This document shows positions 42,543-56,383 of a DNA stretch of 64,000 nucleotides, in pieces; the first letter of the stretch is position 1; the number at the start of each line of letters is the position of its first letter. A program made the translations under genes and the position numbers. Source of the stretch: Siphonodentalium dalli (taxonomy: Eukaryota; Mollusca; Scaphopoda; Gadilida; Siphonodentaliidae); assembly GCA_032622095.1 (NCBI GenBank), contig CP136066.1, positions 129,737,917-129,801,916 of the forward strand. Direction: 5' to 3'. The notes beneath the pieces are model-generated. The model saw nothing but the letters and a program-made list of their open reading frames with translations, was not told where the DNA came from and made no database searches.

Positions 42543-44090
42543 ACACGAGTAACCAAGCAAAGAGTGGCAAAATCATCGAGTACATTATTAGACCCAATTA
42601 TTATCGGCAATTCCCTTCGTGTACTAGAAGCTGAAGTAATAAACCCGGGAGTCTCTGACCACTTAGGTGTATATGTGTCACTAGCTTATGATTATTCACA
42701 AGTAACTTCGTTCCAGAGAGTAGTATGGAACTACTCCAGAGCAAATTTTGAAAGAGCCAACGAAATACTCGGTAACACGAACTGGGATGATCTCCTTGAG
42801 TGCCTCGACACCGATTCAGCTACCATACTTTTCCAAAATAAATTTATGTCAGTAATGAACGATACAATTCCCCAATCCACTGTTACGGTTCGGCCCAAGG
42901 ATAAAATCTGGTTTAACTCAGAAATCCGAAGAGAAATTCGCAAACGCGAAAGGCTACGTACAAAAGCCATAAAAAATAATAATCCCAACACATGGCAAAA
43001 ATATAAGCAATGTCGAAATAAAGTAAATAACATGAAAAAGTTCGCGAAATCGAAATTTGATGAAAATATGGAAGACCGCATGAAAGAATCATCATCTCCC
43101 CGCGAATTCTGGCAACTAATGAATTACCTACTATGTAAAAAGAAAACAACGAATGTTCCACCCCTATACTGCTCGAATGCCCACATAAATACCATAAACG
43201 TAAATGGAACCGTGTACGCGACTGATGATCTTGACAAGGCTAACATATTAAACCAGAGCTTCATTTCTAACTCATCAATAAATGACTCAAACCACAGTTT
43301 ACCTGTGTTCAATTCTCGTTGTAAAAACACGATGGAGGACTTTGAGTTCACCGAAGATGAAATAATTTTGGCAATTAAATCACTTAAATTAAACAAAGCC
43401 CATGGCTACGATGGAATTAGTGCAAAAATGCTCCTAGCTACCGCAGAATCAATTGCTCGTCCATTAGTTTTAATCTTCAGAAAATCTCTTGATAGCATGA
43501 CATTTCCATCTGTATGGAAAAAGGCTAATGTTGTCCCCATCTTTAAAAAAGACGACCCCGCTGATAGCAAGAACTATCGTCCTATTTCCCTTCTACCCTG
43601 CTTGGGAAAAATATTTGAGAAAGTTGTACTAAAACAGATCAGGGATTTCTTTAAAAAAAACGAACTACTATTCTTACGTCAATCGGGCTTCATGCCAGGG
43701 CAAAGCACTTCTCATCAACTCATAGATCTATACAATCACCTGTGTCAATCTCTCGACAATGGACTGTATACATGTTCTATTTTTTGTGATATATCAAAGG
43801 CATTCGAGAGAGTTTGGCACAGGGGACTAATACATAAACTTTCAAGTTATGGAGTTCGTGGTAAATCTTTGAAATGGCTAGGAGACTATTTAAATAACCG
43901 ACAGCAGCGCGTATTAGTTAACAACAGCTTTTCTAACTATGAGATCATCCCAGCGGGCGTGCCACAAGGCTCAATCTTAGGCCCTTTTCTATTTTTGGTT
44001 TACATCAATGATTTAGCAGACAACATCTGTTCTGTTACGAGAATGTACGCTGACGACACTTGCATTACTAACGAGCACCACGACCTATAG
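42525..44090 (+). CDS. Truncated CR1/Jockey-like RT fragment (U5)
   Basis: B-class version, identical in protein sequence to U2 and U3; frame open. Confidence 0.85.
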   Translation, partial: PTHDHTTRVTKQRVAKSSSTLLDPIIIGNSLRVLEAEVINPGVSDHLGVYVSLAYDYSQVTSFQRVVWNYSRANFERANEILGNTNWDDLLECLDTDSATILFQNKFMSVMNDTIPQSTVTVRPKDKIWFNSEIRREIRKRERLRTKAIKNNNPNTWQKYKQCRNKVNNMKKFAKSKFDENMEDRMKESSSPREFWQLMNYLLCKKKTTNVPPLYCSNAHINTINVNGTVYATDDLDKANILNQSFISNSSINDSNHSLPVFNSRCKNTMEDFEFTEDEIILAIKSLKLNKAHGYDGISAKMLLATAESIARPLVLIFRKSLDSMTFPSVWKKANVVPIFKKDDPADSKNYRPISLLPCLGKIFEKVVLKQIRDFFKKNELLFLRQSGFMPGQSTSHQLIDLYNHLCQSLDNGLYTCSIFCDISKAFERVWHRGLIHKLSSYGVRGKSLKWLGDYLNNRQQRVLVNNSFSNYEIIPAGVPQGSILGPFLFLVYINDLADNICSVTRMYADDTCITNEHHDL

Positions 44091-45369
44091 ATGAGCGGTC
44101 TTGGTCCCAACGGGGCTTATTTTTCGAGTTTAATTTTTTTCTTTACACACGGAAAAATTATACATCATATGAAAGTAGAAGATGTAGGCTTCATGTTCCG
44201 CCCTGCTGTAAAATGTGAAAGTGGTGCCGTTACCATGGAAACGGAATGTAAACAATGTAGATACAGTTTGATATTAAACCATTTCCGCAAATGGTAAAAA
44301 CTAATTTAAGCCCATTCTAGAACAGGAACAGACGTTGAAATTCATTTATTGATGATTTGTCCACTATAACTATGTTCCAACGATTCCAGTATTAAATAGG
44401 ATGCACATATAGGTTATACGGGTCTTTATTGCCATTTTGGGGTGAAAAATGGTGATTTTTGCAAAAAATGCGATAATTTTGGAATTGGAACATTTGTTGA
44501 ATACTACATTGGCTACAGTAATAATTTATGCATTATTATGATGGCATCATACGTGTACTTAAAATTAATTTGGATAAAACTGCCGAAAAGGCCCAATACC
44601 AAGAGAAATACCTGTTACCATGGAAACGATATTTAAAAATACAAAAAATGCCATTATTGGAAAGAAATGAAGACCTATAACCCATGCGACACAATATAAC
44701 TTTTTTTACTTTGTTTTTTATGACATGCACTTTTAATCCGGACTTCTGTGTTGGGTAATTGTCGTGGTTTATTCAGCTGTTGTCATGGAAACGGACCAAA
44801 TTTCGCCAAATAATGATGTTTTTTTCCCCATAGAGCTGACATTTAAAGCATGTAATTTTATGAAGCAAATCTTATTATGACAACCCGTTATAGATGTCTC
44901 AAAACCTTTTTCAAAGATTACTATTTCCCAATTATCCCAGTAGTAGCTAGGATGCACATATAGGATATGAAGGTTTTATTGTCATTTTGGGGTAAATACT
45001 GTAAATTTTTGCAAAAAATGCGATAATTTTGGAATTGAAACATTTATTAGATACTACATTGGTTACAGTAATAATTTATAAATATTATGATGGCTTCTTA
45101 CGTGTGCTTCAATCTAGTTTTGATAAAACTGCAGAAAAAGCCCAATACCCTGAGAAATACCTATCACCATGGAAACGATATTAAAAAATACACAAAATTT
45201 CATTATTGGAAAGAAATGAAGTTCTATAACCATTGCGACACAAATAAACTTTTTGAATAATGATGTTTTCCCCTATAAACCGGACATTTAAATTGTGAAT
45301 TTTATAAAGCAAAACATATTGTAACAACCTGTTATAGGTATCTCAAAATCTTCAACTCATATACATAAT
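44091..45369. repeat. Diverged ~550-bp direct repeats (U5)
   Basis: Collinear with 1,722-3,000. Confidence 0.75.
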
Positions 45370-45720
45370 ACAATAGGGGATAAGAGCACCCCTAAGACGA
45401 CTTTCCTGCAGGTTTGCCAGACAAATTTACCATTATGTGAACGTACCCTGACATGGTACTCATCATACTTAGAGTCCACGTGTTTTGATCGTTTTATTCC
45501 CAATTTCTCAGCTGTTTCTGTGGATCTAGACGAAAATTGTCTAAATAGTGATGTGTTTTGCACAATTTGTTTTATTATTGGAAATTGAGTTAAAAATTAA
45601 AAACCAACACCACGTATCTGGAAAATGCCATGATAGGATTTTAAAAGATTCGCTGTCTGGGAATTATGAAACTGATTTGAAAGCAAATAGTTGATGATTA
45701 TAAGCTACATCCCTAAATAG

Positions 45721-46417
45721 TAATTACCTGTAACTTTGGTATCTGTCATAGTTTACGCGAGAAATTTTAAACACATATCAGGGACATGTTCCCCCTTCTT
45801 GAATGTTAAAAAACATTTCCAGATGCTTGTCGTATTTTAATTGATTTTATGCGATGAAATAATGCGAAAATTCAGAAAATTGCACTAATTTCTCAATATT
45901 TTGCGGTTTTAGTAAACACCTGATAAAAGTCGTTCTATTTGGGAATTTTTAAACCAAATTTGCAGACAATATAGAGTAAACACAGTACTATCGGAATATC
46001 GTCAAGGAGTTCTGTGCCGAAGCTGCCGTCAATAAATTCGCTTTTTCGTGTTCGACGAAAATGAAACTTGTCTGTTTAAAGGTCCCATTTTCGTGTCGAA
46101 TGGTGATAGAATCTCCATTTGTCAAGTTGATGGATAAATTACATCACACTTAATCGGCTTATGTCCGCGGCCATAAACCTGTGTTTTTATAACAATTTAT
46201 TGGAGACAAACTGTTGCGCGCTTATCAGTTGAAGTTAATAATCGTGAAGCCTGTGTAACAAATGTTCAAATACAACGAAAAAAAAATACGTAAAATAAAT
46301 AGCGTGACCAATGAGCATTCACAAAACAATATACATCAGTTTTGAAAACGAGTAAAAATGATTATAAATGAAAACGCTCTTTATCGTTTACCGGCGCTTT
46401 TGCGCAAGAAGGTTTTT
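45721..46417. repeat. Long inverted repeat, left arm (U5)
   Basis: Collinear with 15,771-16,467. Confidence 0.87.
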
Positions 46418-46680
46418 AATGGACGCAATCATTGGATTTTGTTCTAGGCTAAAAAAAACAAACAATACAAAATGTGTTCAAACTTCCTCTTTTGAAAGTT
46501 GAAGTAAAACATCACGGGTGTTGTTACAGTCTATTGTGATTCTTTGGTGAGCACGCAGTGAACACAAGTCATACTTTGCCAAATTCATCCCGTATATCAC
46601 ACATGTTTAGTATACATGACACGTCGTCACTTTCGTGAGAACATCTAACGGAAGTTTTATGGGGTATATAAAATAGAAGC

Positions 46681-46957
46681 ATGGCCAGTTGATGTACAGA
46701 CAGCGAACTAAAAACCTTCCTAAACGACCGTGGTGTTCCATCAACTAGACGAAAAAAAAGATGAGAAAGTGCAGCTAGCCGAGTTGGCACACAAACAGAA
46801 ATTTCCAGTTATTCAGTCGGCAGATGATCAACAGAAAACGGTTAATACCCAAAAAGCGAAGTTGTTATGCCTGGAGTTTTTGTTGTCTTTCTACATACAA
46901 CGAAGGTGTGAAATTCAAGATTTTTCGCCAGATAGATCCAAAGAAATACTTTGTTGA
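46681..46957 (+). pseudogene. SAP-domain relic (U5)
   Basis: Same lesions as elsewhere; AGG codon as in U2. Confidence 0.5.
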
Positions 46958-47528
46958 AATCTCTTGCCATATTTTGCTGTATTTATGCAAAACGTGCATC
47001 TCCATCTTAACACATCGATGTAGATTGAAAACGAAATATTTGCGGTCATGTAATGATAACATAAACGCTCTTTATTGGTTCCGTTTTATATGGTATAAAA
47101 TGACCTTCCGAATTACTCTAAACTTGAAAGTTTTTTGTAGGAAATCAATAAACTTATAGTACATGTACGAATATTCATATCAAATTAAATAATACTCACG
47201 TTTCTGGGTTACGTCGGTCATTATTGCAACCGAAAACTGCACAGCGATTTGAAGGCATTTTCAATTTATGATTTTGTAAGGGTAGTAGATGGGCACGAAG
47301 CGAAGTGATTTTGTTGAATGAGAGTAGAAGGGTGCGAAGCGCCCGGGATGGTCGAAAAGATCGAGAGAAGATACCATAGCATATGGATTAGGTTCAAATG
47401 TCACAATAGACATGAAGGAGTATCACATCGCCCTCTCACATGCTTCAGTTGTCAGTTAAAACATGAAGTTTTTCATAAAACAGTTTCATTTTCGTGAAAC
47501 GCATGCGAAGCAAGATGTGCGAAGAGAG

Positions 47529-48247
47529 AATTTATTGACGGCAGCTTAGGCAGTCTGAGGGGTAATTAATCCCAAATGCACGGAACTCCTTTACGATATT
47601 CCGATAGTACTGCGTTTACTCTATATTCTCTAAAAAATTTGTGTAAAAGTTCCCAATAGAACGACTTTTATCAGGCGTTTACTAAAACCGCAAAATATTG
47701 AGAATATTAAAAACCTTCTTGCGCAAAAGCGCCGGTACACGATAAAGAGCTTTTTCATTTATAATCGTTTATGAAACAGCAATAACACTGTACTTATGGG
47801 AACAACTGATGTATATTGTTTTGTGAATGCTCATTGGTCACGCTATTTATTTTACGTAGTTTTTTTCTGTTGTATTTGAACATTTGTTACACAGGCTTCA
47901 CGATTATTAACTTCAACTGATAAGCGCCGTCTGCTACGTATGCGCGCAACAGTTTGTCTCCAATAAATTGTTATAAAAACACAGGTTTATGGCCGCGGAC
48001 ATAAGCCGATTAAGTGTGATGTAATAGAATCCCAATAGAACGACTTTTATCAGGTGTTTACTAAAACCGCAAAATATTGAGAGATTAGTGCAATTTTCTG
48101 AATTTTCGCATTATTTCATCGCATAAAATCAATTAAAATACGACAAGCAACTGGAAATGTTTTTGAACGTTCTAGAAGGGGTACATGTCCCTTATATATG
48201 TTTAAAATTTCTCGCGTAAACTATGACAGATACCAAAGTTATAATTA
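47529..48247. repeat. Long inverted repeat, right arm, uninterrupted (U5)
   Basis: Same rearranged order as in U2. Confidence 0.87.
47905..47915. other. Empty LINE insertion site (U5)
   Basis: Single TATTAACTTCA, the third unoccupied target in the window. Confidence 0.93.
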
Positions 48248-48383
48248 GTTTTATAGACCCACCCTAAATCCCCCATAGTAAATGCATGCGGCCGTAAAGC
48301 ACATGGCTTTGTTTGGATACTTTCTGGCCCACAATGCAACAGTCAAAATGGTTATCTGTAAAACAGTCTATGGAAATTATGAG

Positions 48384-49393
48384 TGGTCGTGTGTGCGGGT
48401 ATTCAGGTATATCTGGAAGAGCTCACCGTTGGTGAGGTATATATGTATACCTGGATTGACACTGTGGTCATGAGTATGGCGAATAAGTATACATGTAGTG
48501 GCTATATGGTCCATGTGGGATGTATATGTATGCAATGAGTGACTGTATGATCGTGAATGTGGTGAATATGTATACATAGAGTGACTATATGGTCACATGT
48601 CAGGTGTAGGAGTATACCTGGTGTTCATGCATGGTGACTCGTGGCTGTATCGTCATGTGTGGTATGTACGGGTATAACAAATTATGGCTGTATGGTCAGG
48701 TATATGTACATAAAGTGAGTGACTATATTGTCATATGTGTGCAGGTGTTTATGTACATATGGAATGACTGCGGTAATGGGTGGGTTGTAGATGTGTGGCT
48801 ATCACTGTCCACAATAACCCAAGGATATGTTAACCAATAGAGAGGTCATATCAGATAGTTCTCCGTCTTGATGGTGTTTATGTACATTAAGGAAACGTTA
48901 AACGTGTAAAGCGATAGCCACCCATTACCACCGTCATTCCATATATACATAAACATCACAGACATATGACACTATAGTGCCCCACTGTATACACGTGCAC
49001 CTGATTCATGACCACGGATGACCACACAGCCATTAGTGACAATGCAGGCACACCGATAATACTCATAAATATGACCCATAACCATATAGTCACTCCCTGT
49101 ATACACATTCACCTCACAATTGGCCATACGGTCATCCCCTGTATACCTATTCTCCACATAAATGGTCAAATAGACATTCAATATTTACATCAACACCACT
49201 ACAATAACCATAGAGCCATTCACCTCACGATTGGCCATGTCACTCCATGTATCCCTATTTGTCACACCATAGCCGAATAGCCACTCAAGATATACTGATA
49301 CACCCAGCCATGTCAGTATAGTCACTCCATGTATGTGTATGCACCTCGCCCATGACCATATAGCAACAATTAAAACCGTATAATATACCCGTA
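48384..49393. repeat. Minisatellite palindrome, cut by the 3.8-kb block (U5/U6 junction)
   Basis: Ends at CCCGTA (to 49,393) exactly as at 26,315. It keeps AATAACCATAG, so it does not share U3's 1-bp deletion. Confidence 0.82.
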
Positions 49394-50365
49394 CAAGAAA
49401 ACCATAGTCAGAAATGGTAACGCCACCAAGATTATAGTATTACATATAAATAGAAATTATAAAAAATACATAAAATATTTTGATAACAATTGCGTTTAAA
49501 CAAGTAATCCTTCAAATTATTACTAACAAAGCAAGTAAATGACTGTGGGGTCACTCAACAGATTATAAAGACTTGGACTTAGTATACTGTAAATACTGGG
49601 ACTGTATATTTTTAAATTTTAGTCTAAAATTTAAATGAAATAATTAAAAGATAAAATTTAGCAAGTAGTAAAAGTTAATTTTATCATTTAATTTTTTTTT
49701 TTGGTTAAATAAAGGAATAATTTAAATGTAAAATTTGGTTTAAAAAAAAATGATTGACCGTGGCTCTTCCAATAATTGCGCGACTGACCTGGTCAATTGT
49801 TCTTAAGAAGTTGTTTTGAGAATTACTATGGAGGGACATAGTTATGGCTGTGGCTTCGCGAGTAATTGACTTGGTGACGTGATGTTAACAATCTGAACTC
49901 CAGTAAACCAAGGACGCTCCATACCAAATATAAGGTAAATAAATAATTCTTTATAAGTTGTTTTAATATTTACTATGGAGGGAAAGAATTGTGGTGCTGG
50001 CTTCGCAACTATTTGACCCCATTGTAACAAATATAAATATTAGTCACTCAGGCAATAGATGTATCTATTCTGTATATTAAGTTATTGGGTCTTACGTGTC
50101 TTGAGATGTCTAAATATGTTTTGATGGACAGATCGCGCAAGCGCAAGGGACCCCGCCAATCTTATTTGTTGTGCTTCGAATTGTTGACTTATTAAATATG
50201 CACATATACTTAAGAAACAGTCGTGTGCGAAGCGCGCTCCCGTAGGTCGGTTTTTGGATGCCAGTTAATGAAAATATCATTGAAATAATCGGTTTCCCCC
50301 CAATAAACATCCATATATTCAATATACATGTTTTTGGAGCAGAATTAGGTAGACCATATTGAACG

Positions 50366-50778
50366 CCATAATTCTGCTGTGGTTAAGTGGTCAATTACTT
50401 TGGACATTACTGTATGTAGATGGAGTTATCATTAGACCTCACATCCTTATATGGAATACAGTAATGCCCAAAGTAATTGACCACTTAACCACAGCAGAAT
50501 TATGGGTAATTTTTCAGGATTTAAAATCCGGAAAAATTACCCACAATCTGCTGTGCTTAAGTGGTCAATTACTTTGGACATTACTGTATGTGGATGGAGT
50601 TATCATTAGACCTCACATCCTTATATGGGCTACAGTAATGCCTAAAGTAATTGACCAATTAACCACAGCAGAATTAAGGGTAATTTTTCAGGATTTAAAA
50701 TCTTGAAAAATTACCCATAATTCTGCTGTGGTTAAGTGATCAATTACTTTGGACATTACTGTATGTAGATGGAGTTAA
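50366..50778. repeat. Array of near-perfect hairpins (copy 2)
   Basis: Collinear with 27,288-27,700, with the same arm mismatch. Confidence 0.88.
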
Positions 50779-50984
50779 ACCTCACATCAGTTTGTTGGGG
50801 ATTTGGACCTTGACTTGGGACCTTTTTTTTTTAACGCAACAAATGCGAGTACACCTTATACACAAATTTCTGATGTAGCCAGAGTTTTTATTGGATAATA
50901 TTAGTTTGAAGCCTGCTTACATTTCAATATGTTGTCAGTTTTGTATTCTCTGCAGCAGCTAGAACTCGGCGCGTTGAAGCAAAA

Positions 50985-51870
50985 GTTATAAAAGAAAAAT
51001 GTGTACGTAACGAGACTATAATACAAATGAAAAAATAAATTGAGGGAGGGGTGGGCATTACAGGGAACTAAGGGTTGAACCGATATAAATCTGTAGAGCG
51101 ATAACGACCAATGTTGACATATTATGCATCTCAACTCTACTGTTGCAACAAGGTTATAAAATAGGGGGGGGGGTGTCAGAATTTTAGTCATCTCTATATA
51201 GTGCCAGAATAGTAATTTATGGACTTCTATAGTGGTACAATACAAATTAGAATCAAATGATAAAAAATATGTATGTAACACAACTATACCGATGAAAGTA
51301 AAAATAATAATTTAGGCCGGGATAAGATGTTGGTTTGGTTATATGGACTCGGAGAAAAAGGGGTTCGTACCGATGAACTGACATAAATTAGTGGAGCGAT
51401 GTTGCCATGTAATGCATCGCGACTGTACTAAAGCAGCAATGATATAAAATTGGGGGGGCCCGGGGGGGTCGGAAATTATCTCTATCTCTATAGATGGCAC
51501 CAGAATTATATAGAAAGGAATAGCAATTGATATACGTATACGGTATACTATAGTAATACCATAGACATATAAGTACAAGTATCACTCAATAAAATATTTC
51601 GTAACGTGACTATAGCGATGAAAAAAATAAATAAATTGGACTGGGATTAGAGATTGGGTTGGTTATATGTGGATAATTGGATATGGAATTCATACCGATG
51701 AAATGATACAAATTAGTGGAGCGATAAAGACCAATGTTGACACTTAGTCAGGCTACGCGGGGGAAATAGGGGTTGATACGATAGACCGAAATAAATTTGT
51801 CGAGTGATAATGACCAATGTTGACGTATAAAGTAACGCGACTGTACTGTTGCACAATTATCATGTAGAAC
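50985..51870. repeat. Diverged ~300-bp tandem repeats with G-runs (copy 2)
   Basis: Collinear with 27,908-28,800 apart from the shorter G- and C-runs. Confidence 0.72.
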
Positions 51871-52587
51871 CAGTCAAATATGGACTCTGGTGCCAATATG
51901 GAACAGCTCAGAAAACATTTGAAGGGCCCTAAAATTTATGGGATCTGCCATACAAATCGATTTATGTTGATAAATCTCTTATTTTTCAAAATTTTAAGCT
52001 GAGACTTGGTGTGTTTGAGTGGGATACGTATATATTCCTAAAATGATAGGATACAGCACATAATTATGTTTTAGGTGGAAGAAATGAATTTTTTTCGATG
52101 ATAAAATTTAACAATAAGTTAAATTTTAATAACATGGGATTTGCAAATAAAATCGATTTATGTTGACAAAACTGTCATTTTTCAAAATTTTGAGTTGAGA
52201 ATTCGTGTGTCTGTGTGTAATACTTATATATTCTTAAAATGACAGAGTCCAGCGCGTAATTATCTTTTAGATGGAAGAAATTGAATTTGTTTTCGATAAC
52301 CATCTACGGCCGTACTACGGCCGGGTTTATCGAGTACGCTATTTTATAAACAAACTTTTGTCAATAGCCGTTTTGGTCAAACTAAACCTTTTTCGACCGG
52401 GAAAGCAGATCCGAATAGTAGCTAAGATGTATTTAGATAGAATTATCAAAAGAATTTGACCGATTAGGGTGCATTTTAAAAGAATCGAGTGGAGAAATCT
52501 TGGTGACATTTTCATAAAACACGCCGATAATTCCAAAGATAAAAGATGGCGGTTACTACAAAAAAAACAGACATGCGCACTCCAATT

Positions 52588-53110
52588 AAAATTACCCATA
52601 ATTCAGTTCACTACACCAGGGGCTCCCAACAGGTTATACAATATTTTCAGGCTATCAGATTATTTATATTTTCGACTTTAAGTTTACAATTTGAGCCTGT
52701 CCTCACTCTATCGATACGATTTATCATAAACATATTATACACCAGTGGCGTTAACTTTACAACTTCGGCATCTACGTGATTATATCGGTACGATTCAGTA
52801 AGGTACAAACAATCTCCATAAAATACCCACAATTCAGTTCACTACATGCAGGGGCTCCCAATAGGTTATTCCCATTTATTATGGGCTCCCAATAGGTTAT
52901 ACAATATTTTCAGGCTATCAGATTATTTATATTTTCAACAAGATATTATTACACCGGTGACTTTAAGTTTACAATTTGAGCCTGTCCTGACTCTATCGAT
53001 AGGATTTATCATATTTTCATAAACGTATTATACACCGCTGGCGTTAACTTTACAATTTCGGCATCTACGTGATTATATCGGTACGATTGAGTAAGGTACA
53101 AACAATCTCC
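52588..53110. repeat. Two-copy tandem repeat, right end of block (copy 2)
   Basis: Collinear with 29,518-30,040. Confidence 0.82.
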
Positions 53111-53187
53111 AAGAATACATTCGCCCTGTACTCCATGCGATATAAAAAAACCAAATGCTAGTAACACCACACTAGGTGGCGTAATAA

Positions 53188-54753
53188 CCTACACATGACC
53201 ATACCACACGAGTAACCAAGCAAAGAGTGGCAAAATCATCGAGTACATTATTAGACCCAATTATTATCGGCAATTCCCTTCGTGTACTAGAAGCTGAAGT
53301 AATAAACCCGGGAGTCTCTGACCACTTAGGTGTATATGTGTCACTAGCTTATGATTATTCACAAGTAACTTCGTTCCAGAGAGTAGTATGGAACTACTCC
53401 AGAGCAAATTTTGAAAGAGCCAACGAAATACTCGGTAACACGAACTGGGATGATCTCCTTGAGTGCCTCGACACCGATTCAGCTACCATACTTTTCCAAA
53501 ATAAATTTATGTCAGTAATGAACGATACAATTCCCCAATCCACTGTTACGGTTCGGCCCAAGGATAAAATCTGGTTTAACTCAGAAATCCGAAGAGAAAT
53601 TCGCAAACGCGAAAGGCTACGTACAAAAGCCATAAAAAATAATAATCCCAACACATGGCAAAAATATAAGCAATGTCGAAATAAAGTAAATAACATGAAA
53701 AAGTTCGCGAAATCGAAATTTGATGAAAAATTGGAAGACCGCATGAAAGAATCATCATCTCCCCGCGAATTCTGGCAACTAATGAATTACCTACTATGTA
53801 AAAAGAAAACAACGAATGTTCCACCCCTATACTGCTCGAATGCCCATATAAATACCATAAACGTAAATGGAACCGTGTACGCGACTGATGATCTTGACAA
53901 GGCTAACATATTAAACCAGAGCTTCATTTCTAACTCATCAATAAATGACTCAAACCACAGTTTACCTGTGTTCAATTCTCGTTGTAAAAACACGATGGAG
54001 GACTTTGAGTTCACCGAAGATGAAATAATTTTGGCAATTAAATCACTTAAATTAAACAAAGCCCATGGCTACGATGGAATTAGTGCAAAAATGCTCCTAG
54101 CTACCGCAGAATCAATTGCTCGTCCATTAGTTTTAATCTTCAGAAAATCTCTTGATAGCATGACATTTCCATCTGTATGGAAAAAGGCTAATGTTGTCCC
54201 CATCTTTAAAAAAGACGACCCCGCTGATAGCAAGAACTATCGTCCTATTTCCCTTCTACCCTGCTTGGGAAAAATATTTGAGAAAGTTGTACTAAAACAG
54301 ATCAGGGATTTCTTTAAAAAAAACGAACTACTATTCTTACGTCAATCGGGCTTCATGCCAGGGCAAAGCACTTCTCATCAACTCATAGATCTATACAATC
54401 ACCTGTGTCAATCTCTCGACAATGGACTGTATACATGTTCTATTTTTTGTGATATATCAAAGGCATTCGAGAGAGTTTGGCACAGGGGACTAATACATAA
54501 ACTTTCAAGTTATGGAGTTCGTGGTAAATCTTTGAAATGGCTAGGAGACTATTTAAATAACCGACAGCAGCGCGTATTAGTTAACAACAGCTTTTCTAAC
54601 TATGAGATCATCCCAGCGGGCGTGCCACAAGGCTCAATCTTAGGCCCTTTTCTATTTTTGGTTTACATCAATGATTTAGCAGACAACATCTGTTCTGTTA
54701 CGAGAATGTACGCTGACGACACTTGCATTACTAACGAGCACCACGACCTATAG
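53188..54753 (+). CDS. Truncated CR1/Jockey-like RT fragment (U6)
   Basis: A-class version with the same protein as U1 and U4. The left flank is the 3.8-kb block, but with CACATGACC as in U1. Confidence 0.85.
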   Translation, partial: PTHDHTTRVTKQRVAKSSSTLLDPIIIGNSLRVLEAEVINPGVSDHLGVYVSLAYDYSQVTSFQRVVWNYSRANFERANEILGNTNWDDLLECLDTDSATILFQNKFMSVMNDTIPQSTVTVRPKDKIWFNSEIRREIRKRERLRTKAIKNNNPNTWQKYKQCRNKVNNMKKFAKSKFDEKLEDRMKESSSPREFWQLMNYLLCKKKTTNVPPLYCSNAHINTINVNGTVYATDDLDKANILNQSFISNSSINDSNHSLPVFNSRCKNTMEDFEFTEDEIILAIKSLKLNKAHGYDGISAKMLLATAESIARPLVLIFRKSLDSMTFPSVWKKANVVPIFKKDDPADSKNYRPISLLPCLGKIFEKVVLKQIRDFFKKNELLFLRQSGFMPGQSTSHQLIDLYNHLCQSLDNGLYTCSIFCDISKAFERVWHRGLIHKLSSYGVRGKSLKWLGDYLNNRQQRVLVNNSFSNYEIIPAGVPQGSILGPFLFLVYINDLADNICSVTRMYADDTCITNEHHDL

Positions 54754-56032
54754 ATGAGCGGTCTTGGTCCCAACGGGGCTTATTTTTCGAGTTTAATTTT
54801 TTTCTTTACACACGGAAAAATTATACATCATATGAAAGTAGAAGATGTAGGCTTCATGTTCCGCCCTGCTGTAAAATGTGAAAGTGGTGCCGTTACCATG
54901 GAAACGGAATGTAAACAATGTAGATACAGTTTGATATTAAACCATTTCCGCAAATGGTAAAAACTAATTTAAGCCCATTCTAGAACAGGAACAGACGTTG
55001 AAATTCATTTATTGATGATTTGTCCACTATAACTATGTTCCAACGATTCCAGTATTAAATAGGATGCACATATAGGTTATACGGGTCTTTATTGCCATTT
55101 TGGGGTGAAAAATGGTGATTTTTGCAAAAAATGCGATAATTTTGGAATTGGAACATTTGTTGAATACTACATTGGCTACAGTAATAATTTATGCATTATT
55201 ATGATGGCATCATACGTGTACTTAAAATTAATTTGGATAAAACTGCCGAAAAGGCCCAATACCAAGAGAAATACCTGTTACCATGGAAACGATATTTAAA
55301 AATACAAAAAATGCCATTATTGGAAAGAAATGAAGACCTATAACCCATGCGACACAATATAACTTTTTTTACTTTGTTTTTTATGACATGTACTTTTAAT
55401 CCGGACTTCTGTGTTGGGTAATTGTCGTGGTTTATTCAGCTGTTGTCATGGAAACGGACCAAATTTCGCCAAATAATGATGTTTTTTTCCCCATAGAGCT
55501 GACATTTAAAGCATGTAATTTTATGAAGCAAATCTTATTATGACAACCCGTTATAGATGTCTCAAAACCTTTTTCAAAGATTACTATTTCCCAATTATCC
55601 CAGTAGTAGCTAGGATGCACATATAGGATATGAAGGTTTTATTGTCATTTTGGGGTAAATACTGTAAATTTTTGCAAAAAATGCGATAATTTTGGAATTG
55701 AAACATTTATTAGATACTACATTGGTTACAGTAATAATTTATAAATATTATGATGGCTTCTTACGTGTGCTTCAATCTAGTTTTGATAAAACTGCAGAAA
55801 AAGCCCAATACCCTGAGAAATACCTATCACCATGGAAACGATATTAAAAAATACACAAAATTTCATTATTGGAAAGAAATGAAGTTCTATAACCATTGCG
55901 ACACAAATAAACTTTTTGAATAATGATGTTTTCCCCTATAAACCGGACATTTAAATTGTGAATTTTATAAAGCAAAACATATTGTAACAACCTGTTATAG
56001 GTATCTCAAAATCTTCAACTCATATACATAAT
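54754..56032. repeat. Diverged ~550-bp direct repeats (U6)
   Basis: Collinear with 1,722-3,000. Confidence 0.75.
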
Positions 56033-56383
56033 ACAATAGGGGATAAGAGCACCCCTAAGACGACTTTCCTGCAGGTTTGCCAGACAAATTTACCATTATG
56101 TGAACGTACCCTGACATGGTACTCATCATACTTAGAGTCCACGTGTTTTTATCGTTTTATTCCCAATTTCTCAGCTGTTTCTGTGGATCTAGACGAAAAT
56201 TGTCTAAATAGTGATGTGTTTTGCACAATTTGTTTTATTATTGGAAATTGAGTTAAAAATTAAAAACCAACACCACGTATCTGGAAAATGCCATGATAGG
56301 ATTTTAAAAGATTCGCTGTCTGGGAATTATGAAACTGATTTGAAAGCAAATAGTTGATGATTATAAGCTACATCCCTAAATAG

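Larger units (their letters stand above)
42370..49241. repeat. Array unit U5 (B class, plain)
   Basis: 6,872 bp. It shares AAGGTGTG and GTACATAAAG with U2 rather than with the nearer plain unit U3. Private changes: ACGAAATATT near 47,032 and AAGTGAGTG near 48,716. Confidence 0.93.
49394..53183. mobile_element. 3.8-kb non-coding block, copy 2
   Basis: Same junctions and contents as 26,316-30,113 but 8 bp shorter, all from homopolymer length: one T near 50,823, a G-run of 10 instead of 15 at 51,164-51,173, and C3 instead of C5 inside the G-C-G stretch near 51,459. Few other differences are visible, which points to recent copying. Confidence 0.6.
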